From: Chaetoceros tenuissimus
Lineage: Eukaryota; Bacillariophyta; Thalassiosirophyceae; Chaetocerotales; Chaetocerotaceae
Direction of reading: 5' to 3'
DNA: 52,690 bases
Assembly (NCBI GenBank): GCA_021927905.1
Contig: BLLK01000066.1
Coordinates: 343-53,032, forward strand
The first letter of the stretch is position 1. Each line of letters starts with the position of its first letter. The position numbers and the translations under genes were made by a program. The notes beneath the pieces are model-generated. The model saw only the letters and a program-made list of their open reading frames with translations. It ran no database searches and was not told the DNA's origin. Shown here in pieces: positions 39,531-49,683 of the stretch.

Positions 39531-40625
39531 ATGAATTATCGCCTCACTAGTGAAATCGACATTACCATCGACTACCCGAATTGCGTTGTCGAAAATCCAT
39601 CTAAACTAGGTGATGGCACATGCAATAATTACGGAGGATACAACACTGAAGAATGCAACTGGGACGGTGGAGACTGCGTCATTGAAAGTTATCCTGATTG
39701 TCATGTTGACAATCCCTTTATGCTTGGTGATGGTAGATGTGATGGAAACAAGCCCAAGTATAACACGGTAGAATGCGGCTGGGACGACGGTGATTGCCTC
39801 AAGTACAACAAATATCCAAATTGTACTCATGACTATAACCCCTATATCTTTGGAGATGATGTGTGTCACAGTCAATTCAATTCAGAAGAATGTGGTTGGG
39901 ACGACGGAGATTGTGTTGCATTCAACTCAAAGTATCCGAATTGTAAAGTTGATTATCCAATGCGAATTGGGAATGGTCTTTGTGACTCGACTTTTTACCC
40001 CGATGTGAATACAACAGAGTGTGGGTACGATGGTGGTGATTGCTTAGATCCCCCTACAAAATGGAGAAAAGATGATAGTTCAAAGGGGCTGGTATCATCA
40101 GTTATCATGGTAGTGATTTCCATTATATTGTTTGTATTTTTTTACTGGGATATTTGGCGTAAACAAACAAGAGACGATACATCGGCACAACAAAATTTTA
40201 ATGACACTCAACTTCCTGATCGACACACTCTTGTTCTTACCAGCATTATTCACAAGAAAGTCTGCTCGAAAAATATAGCAAATGGCTGTGGAAAAACTTT
40301 TTTACCACATGAGTCAATTTTAAGTCAAAGATCAACAAGATTTCTCGCTTCGATTGCTGAGGAAGGTATGATGAGCAAAGACAATATTATGGTTAATACA
40401 AGCGTTCGAGATGTCAGTATAGAAGAAAACTTCTCAGAGAAAAATAATTTAAAGATCTGCCCTATATGTTGCGAAGAGTATAAGAAAGGTGACGACATTG
40501 CATGGTCCAAGAATGAAAAATGTACACATGCTTTTCATATGGATTGTATCGTGCCTTGGTTGACGGAGCATAATGATTGTCCAATGTGTCGAAATGATTA
40601 TTTGTGCTTAGGACAATTTTCCTAG
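39531..40625 (+). CDS. LNR ectodomain - TM - RING-H2 protein
   Basis: 364 residues from the ATG at 39531 (MNYRLTSEID). Four LNRs occupy about residues 15-49, 54-89, 95-128 and 136-171, with DGGDC or DDGDC ends. A TM helix (VIMVVISIILFVFFYW, about 188-206) and a basic WRKQTR follow, then a cytosolic region with a CGKTFLPHE segment near 253. A C-terminal RING-H2 finger has zinc ligands C310, C313, C331, H333, H336, C339, C350 and C353 (CPICCEEY ... CTHAFHMDC ... CPMC). RING-H2 domains of this type are E3 ubiquitin ligases that recruit E2 enzymes. The architecture suggests a receptor-like E3 with an extracellular or lumenal calcium-dependent LNR array. As with its paralogues, no signal peptide is visible. 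Confidence 0.88.
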   Translation: MNYRLTSEIDITIDYPNCVVENPSKLGDGTCNNYGGYNTEECNWDGGDCVIESYPDCHVDNPFMLGDGRCDGNKPKYNTVECGWDDGDCLKYNKYPNCTHDYNPYIFGDDVCHSQFNSEECGWDDGDCVAFNSKYPNCKVDYPMRIGNGLCDSTFYPDVNTTECGYDGGDCLDPPTKWRKDDSSKGLVSSVIMVVISIILFVFFYWDIWRKQTRDDTSAQQNFNDTQLPDRHTLVLTSIIHKKVCSKNIANGCGKTFLPHESILSQRSTRFLASIAEEGMMSKDNIMVNTSVRDVSIEENFSEKNNLKICPICCEEYKKGDDIAWSKNEKCTHAFHMDCIVPWLTEHNDCPMCRNDYLCLGQFS

Positions 40626-40871
40626 AGACTCAAGATTATAGGTAAAACAGATAATGAAAAAGATCATTGATTTATATTTATTCTCATTTCATCGTTAATC
40701 CCAGTGAAATTTTTGTGACGGTAAAAGAAACCGTTGAAGGATACCGTTACCGACGACGACGACATTGGTTGAAACAGAAAAAATGGCACAACAAGGAAAA
40801 AGCATAGATTGTGCCATATTTTTATTCACTAGTACCTTCTAAGAGCATTATCTACGTGAAAAAGAATAGAT

Positions 40872-42512
40872 ATGTCGACCCCAAAAAGAATCAAAGTATC
40901 TCACGAAGCAGACGAAGATATGAAGAGCTCATCTTGTTGTAATGACATGAAACATATCCAAGATCTTCCAAGTGATGTATTTCAACATTGCCTAGAATTT
41001 GTAGGGACAGGCAACTTTACTTTTGTTGCTCCAGTCTCTAAACATTTCTATTGGAACTACATCAATCTTGGAGTTGAAATGAAGAATAATGTGATTGACG
41101 TAGATGTCATTCTTCAACAAGGAAAGAATAAAAAGACTAAAGCTAATGTTGTCGCTACAGGCTCAATTAGATTGGCAACTGAATGTTTCCTAAAAGCTTC
41201 GTCAGAGTTTCAAGAAGAAGTTTGTCGTCAAGCTGCAGTCAATGGAAGACTCGATATTCTAAAGTGTGCAGCCGCTTTTGGAGTAGACATGGAGAAATCA
41301 GTATTTCCATATCGTGATGCTGATGCTACTGAGATCACCATAGATTACTTTCTTCAACTTGTGGAAACAGTTACAAACGGCCATCTTGAAGTCATACAGT
41401 TTCTTCACGATGAAGGCGTAGATCTAGATTGTGAACAAATTATCTGCGAAATTGGAAGAAGAGGCAAATCAAGTAGTCTTCATTGGATGGCATCTAAAGG
41501 AATCATCTCGGATCGGGAAGATGAAGTTGTTTTCTATTATCTTCTAAAAGATAGAGAAATTGATATCTTGAATGAGAGTTACGAAGATTTTTTTCTTAAC
41601 GTGCACCAGTCCACATTCTACGGCTGCGCAGAGGGTGGTAGCATTGAACTTCTGAACTGGTTGTTAGAAGAAAATAATTGTGAATGGGATTCGTCTTTAT
41701 TTTCTAATGCTGCTAAAAGCGGGAGCATTCCAATGATGGAACTTTGTCTCCAGAATGATTGCCCCTCTCCTGAATATGTATGCTCAAGCGCTATGGAAAA
41801 TAAGAATCAAGAAGCAGCACTTGATGCATTAAAATGGTTACGTGATCACAATGTTCCTTGGGACTATCGTGTTTGTGCATATGCTGCAATGTATGGAAAC
41901 TTGAAAGCGTTAAAGTGGGCAAGAGAGAAGGGATGTCCATGGAATATGTACACATTCGAATGGGCCGCTCAATATGGACATATCAAAATTCTTGAGTACT
42001 GTTTTGAAAATAATTGCCCTGTGAGGTATGATAGAACTTTTTATGATCCTTTCGAGGATGATCCTTCTTTCAATTATACTTTCCATGAAAAGCAAGAAAT
42101 ATCATTAAAATTATACAAGTGGCTTCATCAACAGGCAGTTCCATGGATCGACGAAGCTGGGTTGATAGCAGCTCAAGAGGGGCATTGGAAAACATTCAAG
42201 TGGGCAACTGAGAATGGTTGTCCTTTGCATGAAGATGTGCTTTTATGCGCAATTGACGAATGTAACATTCCAATGGTAGAGTATTGCTTGCATAATCTTC
42301 CATCAACGGATAACACTGTTCATTTTTTGGCATTGAACAATATGAATGAAATTCACAGGAGAAGAAATATAACTGATGCGCTAATGATCAATATGCTGCA
42401 AAAAATTCATTACTGTGGTATCCCTTGGAGTAGCGATATTATTGCTTGTGCTGAGAGACTTGGCAGATCAAACGTTGCTAATTGGCTGAGATGTGTCGGG
42501 TGTCCGCATTAG
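40872..42512 (+). CDS. F-box-like / ankyrin-like repeat protein
   Basis: 546 residues. An N-terminal F-box-like segment LPSDVFQHCLEFVG...FVAPVSKHF (about residues 31-60) is followed by divergent ankyrin-type repeats: AAVNGRLDILKCAAAFGVDM, NGHLEVIQFLHDEGVDLD, AAMYGNLKALKWAREKGCPW, AAQYGHIKILEYCFENNCP and AAQEGHWKTFKWATENGCPL. The helical pairs and the recurring GCPW-like turn are typical of a large family in diatoms and other stramenopiles; function is generally unknown, perhaps substrate adaptors of SCF-type ubiquitin ligases. No introns are needed. After the TAG stop the same frame reopens at 42522. Confidence 0.8.
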   Translation: MSTPKRIKVSHEADEDMKSSSCCNDMKHIQDLPSDVFQHCLEFVGTGNFTFVAPVSKHFYWNYINLGVEMKNNVIDVDVILQQGKNKKTKANVVATGSIRLATECFLKASSEFQEEVCRQAAVNGRLDILKCAAAFGVDMEKSVFPYRDADATEITIDYFLQLVETVTNGHLEVIQFLHDEGVDLDCEQIICEIGRRGKSSSLHWMASKGIISDREDEVVFYYLLKDREIDILNESYEDFFLNVHQSTFYGCAEGGSIELLNWLLEENNCEWDSSLFSNAAKSGSIPMMELCLQNDCPSPEYVCSSAMENKNQEAALDALKWLRDHNVPWDYRVCAYAAMYGNLKALKWAREKGCPWNMYTFEWAAQYGHIKILEYCFENNCPVRYDRTFYDPFEDDPSFNYTFHEKQEISLKLYKWLHQQAVPWIDEAGLIAAQEGHWKTFKWATENGCPLHEDVLLCAIDECNIPMVEYCLHNLPSTDNTVHFLALNNMNEIHRRRNITDALMINMLQKIHYCGIPWSSDIIACAERLGRSNVANWLRCVGCPH

Positions 42513-42521
42513 GTTGACTCG

Positions 42522-42785
42522 ATGGTGCCTTGCATTAAATATCCAAATTGTAGCAAGTGCCCTCCTAAACTTTCAAGAGATAAAAAGGGCAAAGACTATA
42601 CATGCAAGGCTTGTGGTGCAAAACGAATGACTCTTTGGGAAGTCCCTACTGAGAAATTGAAGGCTCCAGATGTGACAGTTCAAGATTTCAAGAATGTTTT
42701 GAAGCATGCGTTCTCGTCTGTTTCTCCAGAAGAATTGGAACAATATACTGAATGGACAAAGCAATTTGGTCAAGAAGGAGCATAG
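42522..42785 (+). CDS. Small zinc-ribbon-like ORF directly downstream, same frame
   Basis: 87 residues. It begins 9 nt after the TAG of the F-box/ankyrin gene and in the same frame. It carries a Cys-rich N-terminus CIKYPNCSKCPPKL...CKACGAKRM, a plausible four-Cys zinc ribbon (C9/C12 with C27/C30-type pairs), then a helical tail rich in Glu and Phe. The spacing leaves no room for an independent promoter. It could be the C-terminal extension of the upstream gene separated by a stop, a readthrough domain, or a separate downstream cistron. The family is not recognised. Confidence 0.45.
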   Translation: MVPCIKYPNCSKCPPKLSRDKKGKDYTCKACGAKRMTLWEVPTEKLKAPDVTVQDFKNVLKHAFSSVSPEELEQYTEWTKQFGQEGA

Positions 42786-42962
42786 GCATGATTTCTCGAG
42801 AGCTGGTTGCAAAACTGTTTACATCATTAGGATAAACATGAAAATTTTGAATTGACTAGACTACTGCAATATTCTAAAAAATACAAATGTAAAAATATGT
42901 TACTTCAAGAAAATATACACTTCATTATAATTCAAAGCATTGTTCATACATTGCACGTCAAA

Positions 42963-44069
42963 TTAGCTGTGCTTTGCAATGAATCCAGCAATGTCAAATG
43001 TACCATCTTCACCCTTTCGAATGACACCCTTCTCAGTAATTATTCCAGTAATATATGCAGCAGGAGTTACATCGAATGCAGGGTTCCAAACAGGCATAGT
43101 CGTAGGAGCTTTGCTAGTATCAATCATCTCAGCAGCAGGTCTCTCTTCAATCTCAATCAAATCTCCATTTGCCAATTTGGTATCGAGAGTAGTAAATGGA
43201 GCTGCAATATAAAACGGAATTCCATGAGCTTTTGCACACAAAGCCAACATATATGTCCCAATTTTATTCGCTGTATCACCATTGGCACAAACACGATCTG
43301 CACCAGCAACACATGCATCAATTCCTTTGGTTCTCATCAAAGCTGCAATAGCTGAATCACAAATCAAAGTCCCATTCGGCATTTTCTCTTCCATAATTTC
43401 AAAAGCAGTAAGTCTCGATCCCTGATTGTACGGTCTGGTTTCTAAACAAAAGATACTTTCCAATTTATCCATAGCATGTAAAGACCTCGCTACCCCGAGT
43501 GCAGTTCCATAAGCTGCAGTTGCCAATGATCCTGTATTGCAAATAGTCGCCATTCTGACTTTACTACGATCCTTTAAATTGTCAAGGATATCTTTTGCTC
43601 CATTGTCTCCAATTGCCTTGTTATCGGATACATCACGCTCCAACATGAATTCAGCATGAGAAATTACAGTTTTGATGACGTCTGCTTTACTTTCTCCAGC
43701 TGCTTGAATTGCTCCTGTGAGTTCGTCCATGGCATTGAAAAGATTGACTGCAGTTGGACGAGAGGTACGTAAGTAGTCCATCTTTTTGATAACGTAGTCA
43801 ATGACTTCTTGCTTGGTCGATAGAGGTTCAAGTTCTGCCAAAGTCTTTGGATTCGTAGCCAAGTCAACAGATAGACCGAGACATGCTACGATAGCGATGA
43901 GGGGTGCTCCTCTGATTTGCATTGTTCTAATGACGCTCCATGCTGCTTCTACATCCGGGATTTTAATATAGGTTTTTTCATGTGGTACAAGGAGCTGATC
44001 GAGGACGCTAAGGGTTGGCTTGTCGCCTCCCTCATTAGAGTAAATAAGTGATTGAAGATTGTTGCTCAT
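42963..44069 (-). CDS. mtnA: Methylthioribose-1-phosphate isomerase
   Basis: 368 residues, the normal length for this family. The enzyme converts 5-methylthioribose 1-phosphate to methylthioribulose 1-phosphate in the methionine salvage pathway in the cytosol. Family blocks are [15 protein letters not shown] (about 53-67), [19 protein letters not shown] with catalytic Cys177, [15 protein letters not shown] (about 210-224) and [18 protein letters not shown] with catalytic Asp258. The [20 protein letters not shown] block near 327-346 is the conserved C-terminal end. It shares the fold of the eIF2B alpha/beta/delta subunits, but the Cys/Asp pair and the RPYNQG motif mark the isomerase. No introns. 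A divergent 591-bp spacer separates it from the plastid protein gene. Confidence 0.95.
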   Translation of the reverse strand: MSNNLQSLIYSNEGGDKPTLSVLDQLLVPHEKTYIKIPDVEAAWSVIRTMQIRGAPLIAIVACLGLSVDLATNPKTLAELEPLSTKQEVIDYVIKKMDYLRTSRPTAVNLFNAMDELTGAIQAAGESKADVIKTVISHAEFMLERDVSDNKAIGDNGAKDILDNLKDRSKVRMATICNTGSLATAAYGTALGVARSLHAMDKLESIFCLETRPYNQGSRLTAFEIMEEKMPNGTLICDSAIAALMRTKGIDACVAGADRVCANGDTANKIGTYMLALCAKAHGIPFYIAAPFTTLDTKLANGDLIEIEERPAAEMIDTSKAPTTMPVWNPAFDVTPAAYITGIITEKGVIRKGEDGTFDIAGFIAKHS

Positions 44070-44660
44070 GATAGATATGTCAAGGTAAAGGAATAAGTAT
44101 GTTTGTTATTGGCTCCAATGTTAGTTAGAGGAATAAGAACTCATCTGAGGTACGTGTTATTGCCAAAAAATGAAGTATCTTTTGGTATCTTTTCATTTTC
44201 CGGGGAAAGAAACAGAAAAAAGGGAATATTACCCGCTAAGTAACCGAAAACGCCGAAATGAGAATTTACAAGTTTTTTTTTTTTTTTAAAAACTACCTTA
44301 CTGAAAGAATTGAAAGATAGGTGTAATAAAATCTAATATATTGATGATAATCCATATATTCATAAAATAAAAGAAGAAACATTTAATTGAATTGCTGTAA
44401 AGATTAGTTGGTAGATTAGTACATTCGAAAATGAAAATACGTTCAGCAGGCAGGAGAAAGAATATCTTTTTCAGAATTTCATCAGAGACCCGGAAATGAA
44501 AAATAGAAAAGAACAACAGATGAAAATCGCGATGATGATGATGTGTGCAAGTAGTGATGATGCAACTTCAATATTGTTCATTGTTCTTTTCATTAATCTA
44601 TCAATAGAATACTCACATTCACTATTTCACATATAACTAGAATCATATCTTCTCTTTAAC
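44070..44660. other. Divergent intergenic region with poly-T tract
   Basis: Lies between the minus isomerase and the plus plastid-protein gene, with a T-run of about 16 at about 44271-44287. No gene seen. Confidence 0.5.
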
Positions 44661-45137
44661 ATGAATTCTCTTTCAAAGCTCGTGTATCTGTCGCTTCTAA
44701 TTTCATCTTGTGTCGCTTTTTCACCAGTTTCCATTCACACTTCTTCATCTAGAACAAGATCCATCACATCGTTCCATCAAGCAAAAGTAGGAAACGATGA
44801 AGAAGATTCCTTTCCTAAAGGAGATAACTACGAAGGAGACATTGATTGGGATGCCGAATGGGCGAAGGTTGTCAAGGAGAAAGGAGCGAATATTGATAGA
44901 CCAGGCAAAGACTTTTACAAGAATGATGCACAGAGAGCAGCGTTGAAGGCTACCAAAGCCGCAAGTGAACAGATTCAAAAAGTAAAGATTGTGAAACCTG
45001 ATGTGAACCTAAGAATGCTGACTGGTGATGCAAAATTTTGGATTGCAATATTGGCCATTATTTCAGTGGGACTTGCACTCATTACTGCTCCGGATACAAG
45101 CTCTTATTCGAGTTCCAACGATTCATTTTACATATAA
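44661..45137 (+). CDS. Probable plastid-targeted single-TM protein, unknown function
   Basis: 158 residues. The N-terminus MNSLSKLVYLSLLISSCVAF followed by SPVSIHTSSSRTRS is a signal peptide ending in a VAF-SP site and a Ser/Arg-rich transit-like segment. That is the bipartite signal with Phe at the junction used for import into secondary diatom plastids. The mature part is charged (DIDWDAEWAKVVKEKG, RPGKDFYKNDAQRAALKA) and ends with one TM helix (KFWIAILAIISVGLALIT, about 125-142). Similar short algal plastid proteins share the DWDAEWxKVV and RPGKDFY blocks. Its role is unknown; a thylakoid or envelope location is inferred. Confidence 0.7.
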   Translation: MNSLSKLVYLSLLISSCVAFSPVSIHTSSSRTRSITSFHQAKVGNDEEDSFPKGDNYEGDIDWDAEWAKVVKEKGANIDRPGKDFYKNDAQRAALKATKAASEQIQKVKIVKPDVNLRMLTGDAKFWIAILAIISVGLALITAPDTSSYSSSNDSFYI

Positions 45138-45299
45138 AGGAATTTACTACTTGTTGCATATGAATAAAAGATGAAACTATATAGGAATTGAAACAGATCT
45201 TATGGATTGGTCGCTGTACCTTGGCCAGAAGAAATTGTATGATTGCAGACGGAATCAATCAATACAAGATGGGGCTTTACTGTATAAAAAATATAAGGT

Positions 45300-48200
45300 T
45301 TATATTTTCATCTTTTTGCGTAGGTAATCATCAAGATTGTCTAAATCTTCATGCCATAATTGTTCAGGTGTTGCATCCTTTATAATCTTGAGCTCTGCAT
45401 CAGTCTTGTCTGCTTCGGCTTGTAAAGAATCTATGCGTTCCGCTGTCAAGGAGGACAGAGGCATGTTTAATAAATAGTCGAATTCCTTGAGATGATCTGC
45501 TTCTGTCATTCCATGGTCTTCTTCCTTTTCTTCCGTGTCAGTGGCATTCATTTTCACATTCTTGGACTTGAGCAAGATTTGATTAAGACTGCTGGACTTG
45601 GCAAATTCCATCTCCTCCAATTGTGCGACAGTATCAAATTTGCTCTTGTTGCCTCGTACTAAATCTACTTTTCCATCCACCACATTTTCGATAAACTTGG
45701 CCTTGTTGCGGATAAGAGATGCAGAGTATTCTTTGGAATTTTCGAGAGATTTTTTTCTATCATGGTACAAATCAAATCGGATAGGAAAATAATCGTCAAT
45801 CATTTCTGCAGGACTTAAATACTTTTGGATACGGTTACTAGCGTCAAATGCATTCATATTTGTCAGTGGTTGATTTCCATCGAGTTTAAATGCATTTTCT
45901 AAACCACTTCTCATCATTCTCTTGAGTTGCATTGCTTTCATTGTAACAATGAAGGAGACTGTATCAGTTGTATGGTTTTCAATGAATGAATCTATGTCAC
46001 CTTTTCCTTGCATTTTCAAGAGATGATTCTTGTAGTCATTTGTCCACTTTCCTATTGGTAATTCTGATATCACTACGGACGTCTTGGTCTTTTTCTGTGG
46101 TTACATACATGAACAAAATATATGAGATGACAATCCCTAGTATTGTAGATCACTCATTGATTGTACTTACGTCTGCTTGTCCAATACTTCTGTATCCACT
46201 ACGGTCTTTTTTCAATTCTATTTTTCCAGTGAAACCTCGGCTCCATGGATTAATTTCCGGAAGTGATTCTTTACCATCCAGCCTCGCTCTTATATGCTCC
46301 AAAATGTCTCGAACATTATGTTGCGGAATGGTCGTAGACCATCCCGTTCCGATTCCCTGTGAGCCGTTTACAAGTAACAAAGGAATGATTGGACAGAAAA
46401 ATTTTGGTTCGATCATAACACCATCATCTTCCAAATGCTGAAGCAAAGGATCATCAACTTCAGGGAACAATAAACGCGATATTGGTGATAGGCGAGTGAA
46501 AATATAACGAGGTGAGGCTGCATCCTTTCCTCCAGCCATTCGAGTTCCGAATTGTCCACCAGGTTCGAGAAGATTGATGTTATTTGAACCAACAAAATCC
46601 TGAGCCATTCCGATGACTATGTTGGAAGAAATATTGTGTTAGATAGAATCCTTGAAACCATTGCAAAAAAACAGGCCACAACTTACTTGTTGAATGCAAG
46701 GAAGCTTCACCATGATGATAAGCGGTATGCTCAGCACAATAACCCGTCAACTGTGCAACTTTGATTTCGTTCTTCAAGTTGCGTTTGAAGCAAGCATATA
46801 AAACCTTTCTTTGAGATGGTTTTAGTCCATCAATCACACTTGGTAAACTACGAATATTGTCAGCATTAGAAAAATGGATCATCTCTTTGTTGATAAAGTC
46901 TTCGTAAGAAACCGCAGCTTCGTCCTCTAAATCATCAAGGACTACCGAGTCGTCATATTGCATAAGCCATTCTCTTCGGTCTCTTGCACGATCCTTTTCA
47001 AATACCATATCTATCAATGTGCCATCTTCATCACTCTCCCATTTGAAAGGCCTGTGGTGATTGGAAAAATCTCGAAAGTACTCTTTAGCCTCAGCTTGGG
47101 TACTTGTACCCAAACCTTTGTAATATTTGATGTTCCATTGTTTAATGTCATTTTCTTGGAGTGACTGTCTCCATGAATTGTACTCAGACATGGAGAAGAA
47201 TGTTAGGATTTCCTTTTTCCGCTTCTTGTTTGTTGCCTTAATGAGAGGTGTGACAAAAGACGACAAAAATGGCTTCCCTTCTTGATTATCAACTGCTGGC
47301 CTTAGTAAATTAGGCCAAAAGTGACGAAAGAAATTGATAATGAGACCCTTGATATGTGAACCATCTGCATCTTGATCAGTCATCAGCATGATATGTCCAT
47401 ATCGTAATTCATCTCTTTCACTCTGTGTTTCATAGGTCTTTTCGAAGTCGAGACCCAGTATCGTACAAAGAGCTTTTACCTCTTTGTTATTTGTAAGTTG
47501 TGTCAAGGTAGCATCTCTCACATTCAGAAATTTTCCACGGAGAGGGAAAACTCCATGTAGTTCCCTCCCAATTACTTCTAAACCGGCAACTGCAAGTGCC
47601 TTTGCTGAATCTCCTTCTGTTAAAATCAAGGTACAATCAGAGCTTTTATCACTCCCTGCCATGTGTGCATCGTCTAACTTGGGGATATTAAGAAGTTGTC
47701 TCCTCGTCTTCTTTGTTCCACCGACATGCCTCAAGAGCGTCGCTTGTTGTCGGCCTTGAGCTGACCGAATTACTTGTTCCACAATTCCTGAACCACCCTT
47801 TTCTTCCGAAACACATAATTCATTCAAGAACTTTTCTGTTAGCGTATATCTCGACCCAAATGCAGAAGGACTACTGGTAAGGTATTCCTTCATTTGACTA
47901 TCAAATGTTGGATTTTCAATAAGCGAATTCACAAAGATGCTTAAATGCCTGCGAACCAATGCTTGTGTCACCGTCTCTGCCAATTCAGGATTTTCCTTTC
48001 CAACCTTGTCTGCAATTTTCTTTGTAACTTGTTGAACCACTGCATTCACATGAGTACCACCACGTAATGTATCCATACCGTTCACAAATGACATACTTTC
48101 AAACGAGCCTGATTTCGAGCATCCTACACCAATCTCCCATCTAGCATTTAACTTTTGAAATAGCATGCGAGCTTGACTCTCGTCCTTCTTGGATTTGTCA

Positions 48201-49348
48201 TTGTACAATCTAGCATAATCTTCAAAGCTATGTACAGGAACTATTTGCCCATTCAAAGTAACAGTCAATTTTCCACCAGAACACCCAGCTACATCAAAAA
48301 CTCGTCTACACATGATGGCATAATCATCATTGGGTATAATTTGATGTTTCTCATCACCTTTAGCCAACTTTTCTAAATCTGGTACGAAACTGACTCTCGT
48401 AAAATCTTGTTGCTTCCCCGTTTTTTTCACATCTTGAATCTCAGCAGCATGTACAATTTTCATATTATCTTCCCATTTTTGCCTATAATGTTTCTTTCTT
48501 ACCCCATCCAACGTTTCTAATTCAAACTCTCGTGAAAAGATGTTGGTTAATTTCGCCCCATATCCATGTCGTCCACCAGTCAACTTTTTCTGATTATCAT
48601 CATCAAAATTACTGCCAGTAAGTAAATGTCCAAAAAGCATTTCAGGAAGGTACATATTCTCTTTCTTGTGTATTTGAACAGGTATACCTTTTCCATTATT
48701 TGTAATGGATATATAGGGAGGAGTAGCTTTCTTTCCTCTTGACGATGGTGTCCCAGGATAAATAATGACATCAATTTGTGTAGTAGACTGTTTGGCATCA
48801 GGACGTAATCGATTATCAAATGCATTTACTAATATTTCATCAAACACTTTGATCAAAGCTGGATAGCATGCTACCTTCTTTTGAACCATTTGAATATTTT
48901 CTTGAGTAGGTGCATCTTTCAATGATTGCATTTTTGTTTGTTCTCGAATCTCATCTTTGGCCAAGTTTGGTACAAGACTTTTGTCAGGCATTGGTGGTTG
49001 CGGTTCAGGTACCCAGTTGGGAGTCGGCTGAGATTTTTCAACTGGACCAACATACATTCCTGGTCGAAGAAGGATATGTTCCAGTGGTGTCTTTCGACTG
49101 TATTGTTCTTCGATACTGAGTTCATTGGTAGATGCATCATCTGAAAATCGGGCTTTTGAGGATGAATAACTTCTACAAGAGATATTTTGATCGATAAATA
49201 CAGAGAATGGCCGTTGATATTGCATTTTATAACTCTTTGCATCTCTGCATAGGACGCTCATTTTTGAATCTCCATGACTTGTAGATGCTGGCTTGGCTTT
49301 TGAAAGATACCTTTTGCCAGCCCTCGCTATTCGACTCGCCCGAATCAT
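45300..49348 (-). CDS. TOP2: DNA topoisomerase II (type IIA), organelle-type N-terminus
   Basis: Three minus-strand exons (49348-46687, 46616-46171, 46094-45300) give 1300 residues. They include the GHKL ATPase domain (GMYVGP, NAFDN, GRHGYGAKLTN), the TOPRIM motif LILTEGDSAKALAVAG and DQDADGSHIKG, and the breakage-reunion region with catalytic Tyr925 in AASPRYIFTRL. The enzyme passes one duplex through a transient double-strand break, using ATP and Mg2+. The N-terminus (MIRASRIARAGKRYLSKAKP, later CRSYSSSKARF) is Arg/Ser-rich and lacks acidic residues early, as in mitochondrial presequences. The protein ends soon after the core (DDYLRKKMKI), without the long charged nuclear-localising tail of animal and fungal TOP2. 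A mitochondrial form is therefore likely, though dual targeting cannot be excluded. Confidence 0.93.
46095..46170 (-). other. Intron 2 of the topoisomerase gene (76 nt)
   Basis: Donor GTAAGT (46170-46165), acceptor AACCACAG. Joining GQAD to KKTKTSVVISELPIGKW restores the conserved TOP2 ITELP-x-x-KW block. Confidence 0.9.
46617..46686 (-). other. Intron 1 of the topoisomerase gene (70 nt)
   Basis: Donor GTAAGT (46686-46681), acceptor CATAG. Joining gives LHSTIIGMAQDFVGSNN, the conserved TOP2 sequence across the junction. Confidence 0.92.
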
Positions 49349-49683
49349 CCTATGCTGCAGTCCTTAAAACTGTGTAATTACTTCGAACTTTACTTTGTAA
49401 TACAAGTACACCTATATTATTTCTTGGCATGTTATTCATTACATCATTGTGATCATGAATCATGAACCAATGGTCCTCTTGTGCCGAGAGTCATAACCTG
49501 TAGCAGATTGGACATGTCACAATAATTTAGAATAAACTTGCTTCCAATAAATGTCGTACAAACAGGACACTCTTTTCATTTCAGTGCAAGGATATTCTAC
49601 CTGGCACCAAACTCTCTCTCTTCTCTGTTTTCGTTTGAAGAAAAAAGATACCATCTCATTATTCCCAAGGTCGAACTATAGAC
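49349..49683. other. Divergent promoter region
   Basis: 335 bp between the topoisomerase start (minus) and the dipeptidase start (plus). A small plus frame (49551-49745) overlaps the latter start out of frame and has no features. Confidence 0.5.

Noticed and set aside
42963-44069. Isomerase gene as an eIF2B alpha/beta/delta subunit
   Set aside because: The catalytic Cys177/Asp258 pair and the [11 protein letters not shown] block are those of methylthioribose-1-phosphate isomerase.
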